Assembly: GCA_958295715.1 (NCBI GenBank)
Contig: OY282371.1
Span: 2,285,493 to 2,349,492, forward strand
From: an uncultured Dehalococcoidia bacterium
GTDB lineage: Bacteria; Chloroflexota; Dehalococcoidia; Lucifugimonadales; GCA-2712585
Direction of reading: 5' to 3'
Length of the DNA: 64,000 bases
Shown: piece by piece, positions 63,975 to 64,000 of the stretch
Position numbering within the stretch: position 1 is the stretch's first letter
Layout: each line of letters opens with the position of its first letter
Notes under the pieces: generated by a model
The model's database searches: none
What the model was told of the DNA's origin: nothing
What the model saw: only the letters and a program-made list of their open reading frames with translations
Program-made: the position numbers and the translations under genes

Positions 63975-64000
63975 TCCCGACAATGCCCTATTGTACGGAA

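Overview
The window is high-GC bacterial chromosome with dense coding and long intergenic stretches full of short palindromic repeats. Gene content fits a member of the Chloroflexota, most likely a Dehalococcoidia/SAR202-like lineage: a 23S rRNA gene unlinked from 16S and 5S, several leaderless-looking promoters, a CysM-type cysteine synthase, and many flavin, cupin and amidohydrolase-type catabolic genes. The taxonomic call is inference; no 16S or marker comparison was possible.

Layout. 1-840 is repeat DNA, then radC, a cupin and a SelA-like PLP enzyme (839-3176). An IS110-family element (about 3548-4736) sits inside one copy of the common REP-like palindrome. 5145-9589 (minus strand) is phoU-pstB-pstA-pstC-pstS with an upstream array of 11-bp-spaced Pho-box-like repeats; the cognate phoB/phoR-type pair lies at 10630-12734. 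12769-17465 holds a flavoprotein dehydrogenase, a crotonase, a secreted anchored protein, RidA and three tandem 39-47 aa desulforedoxin-like proteins. 17492-21281 holds prmC-prfA and rplY. 21438-23727 is an Rrf2 regulator, MoeB/ThiF-type enzyme and CysM. 23831-31772 holds a CPA2 antiporter, a Clp-fold serine protease and the nusA-ylxR-infB-rbfA-truB operon. 33664-38393 (minus) is a complete glycine cleavage operon with a trailing cupin. 39970-41718 is an NCS2 permease with a C-terminal soluble extension. 41735-43915 is an AT-rich island with a DarT/DarG-type DNA ADP-ribosylation toxin-antitoxin pair between 30-bp direct repeats. 44384-56445 is a catabolic region (FAH hydrolase, aldehyde dehydrogenase, AtzG/amidase, amidohydrolases, luciferase-like oxidoreductase, two polysaccharide-deacetylase-fold proteins, class III aminotransferase). 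57407-60550 is tRNA-fMet and the 23S rRNA gene; 61232-63433 is thrB and lysC; tRNA-Lys closes the window.

The least explained signals are: (i) a family of four small tail-anchored coiled-coil proteins (1, 3, 4 and 7 copies of an 11-residue repeat), each with a palindrome exactly 24 nt before its start codon, plus a fifth remnant; (ii) an IS110 element that has entered a REP-like palindrome; (iii) the DarTG cassette between direct repeats without a visible recombinase; and (iv) the desulforedoxin-like triplet.
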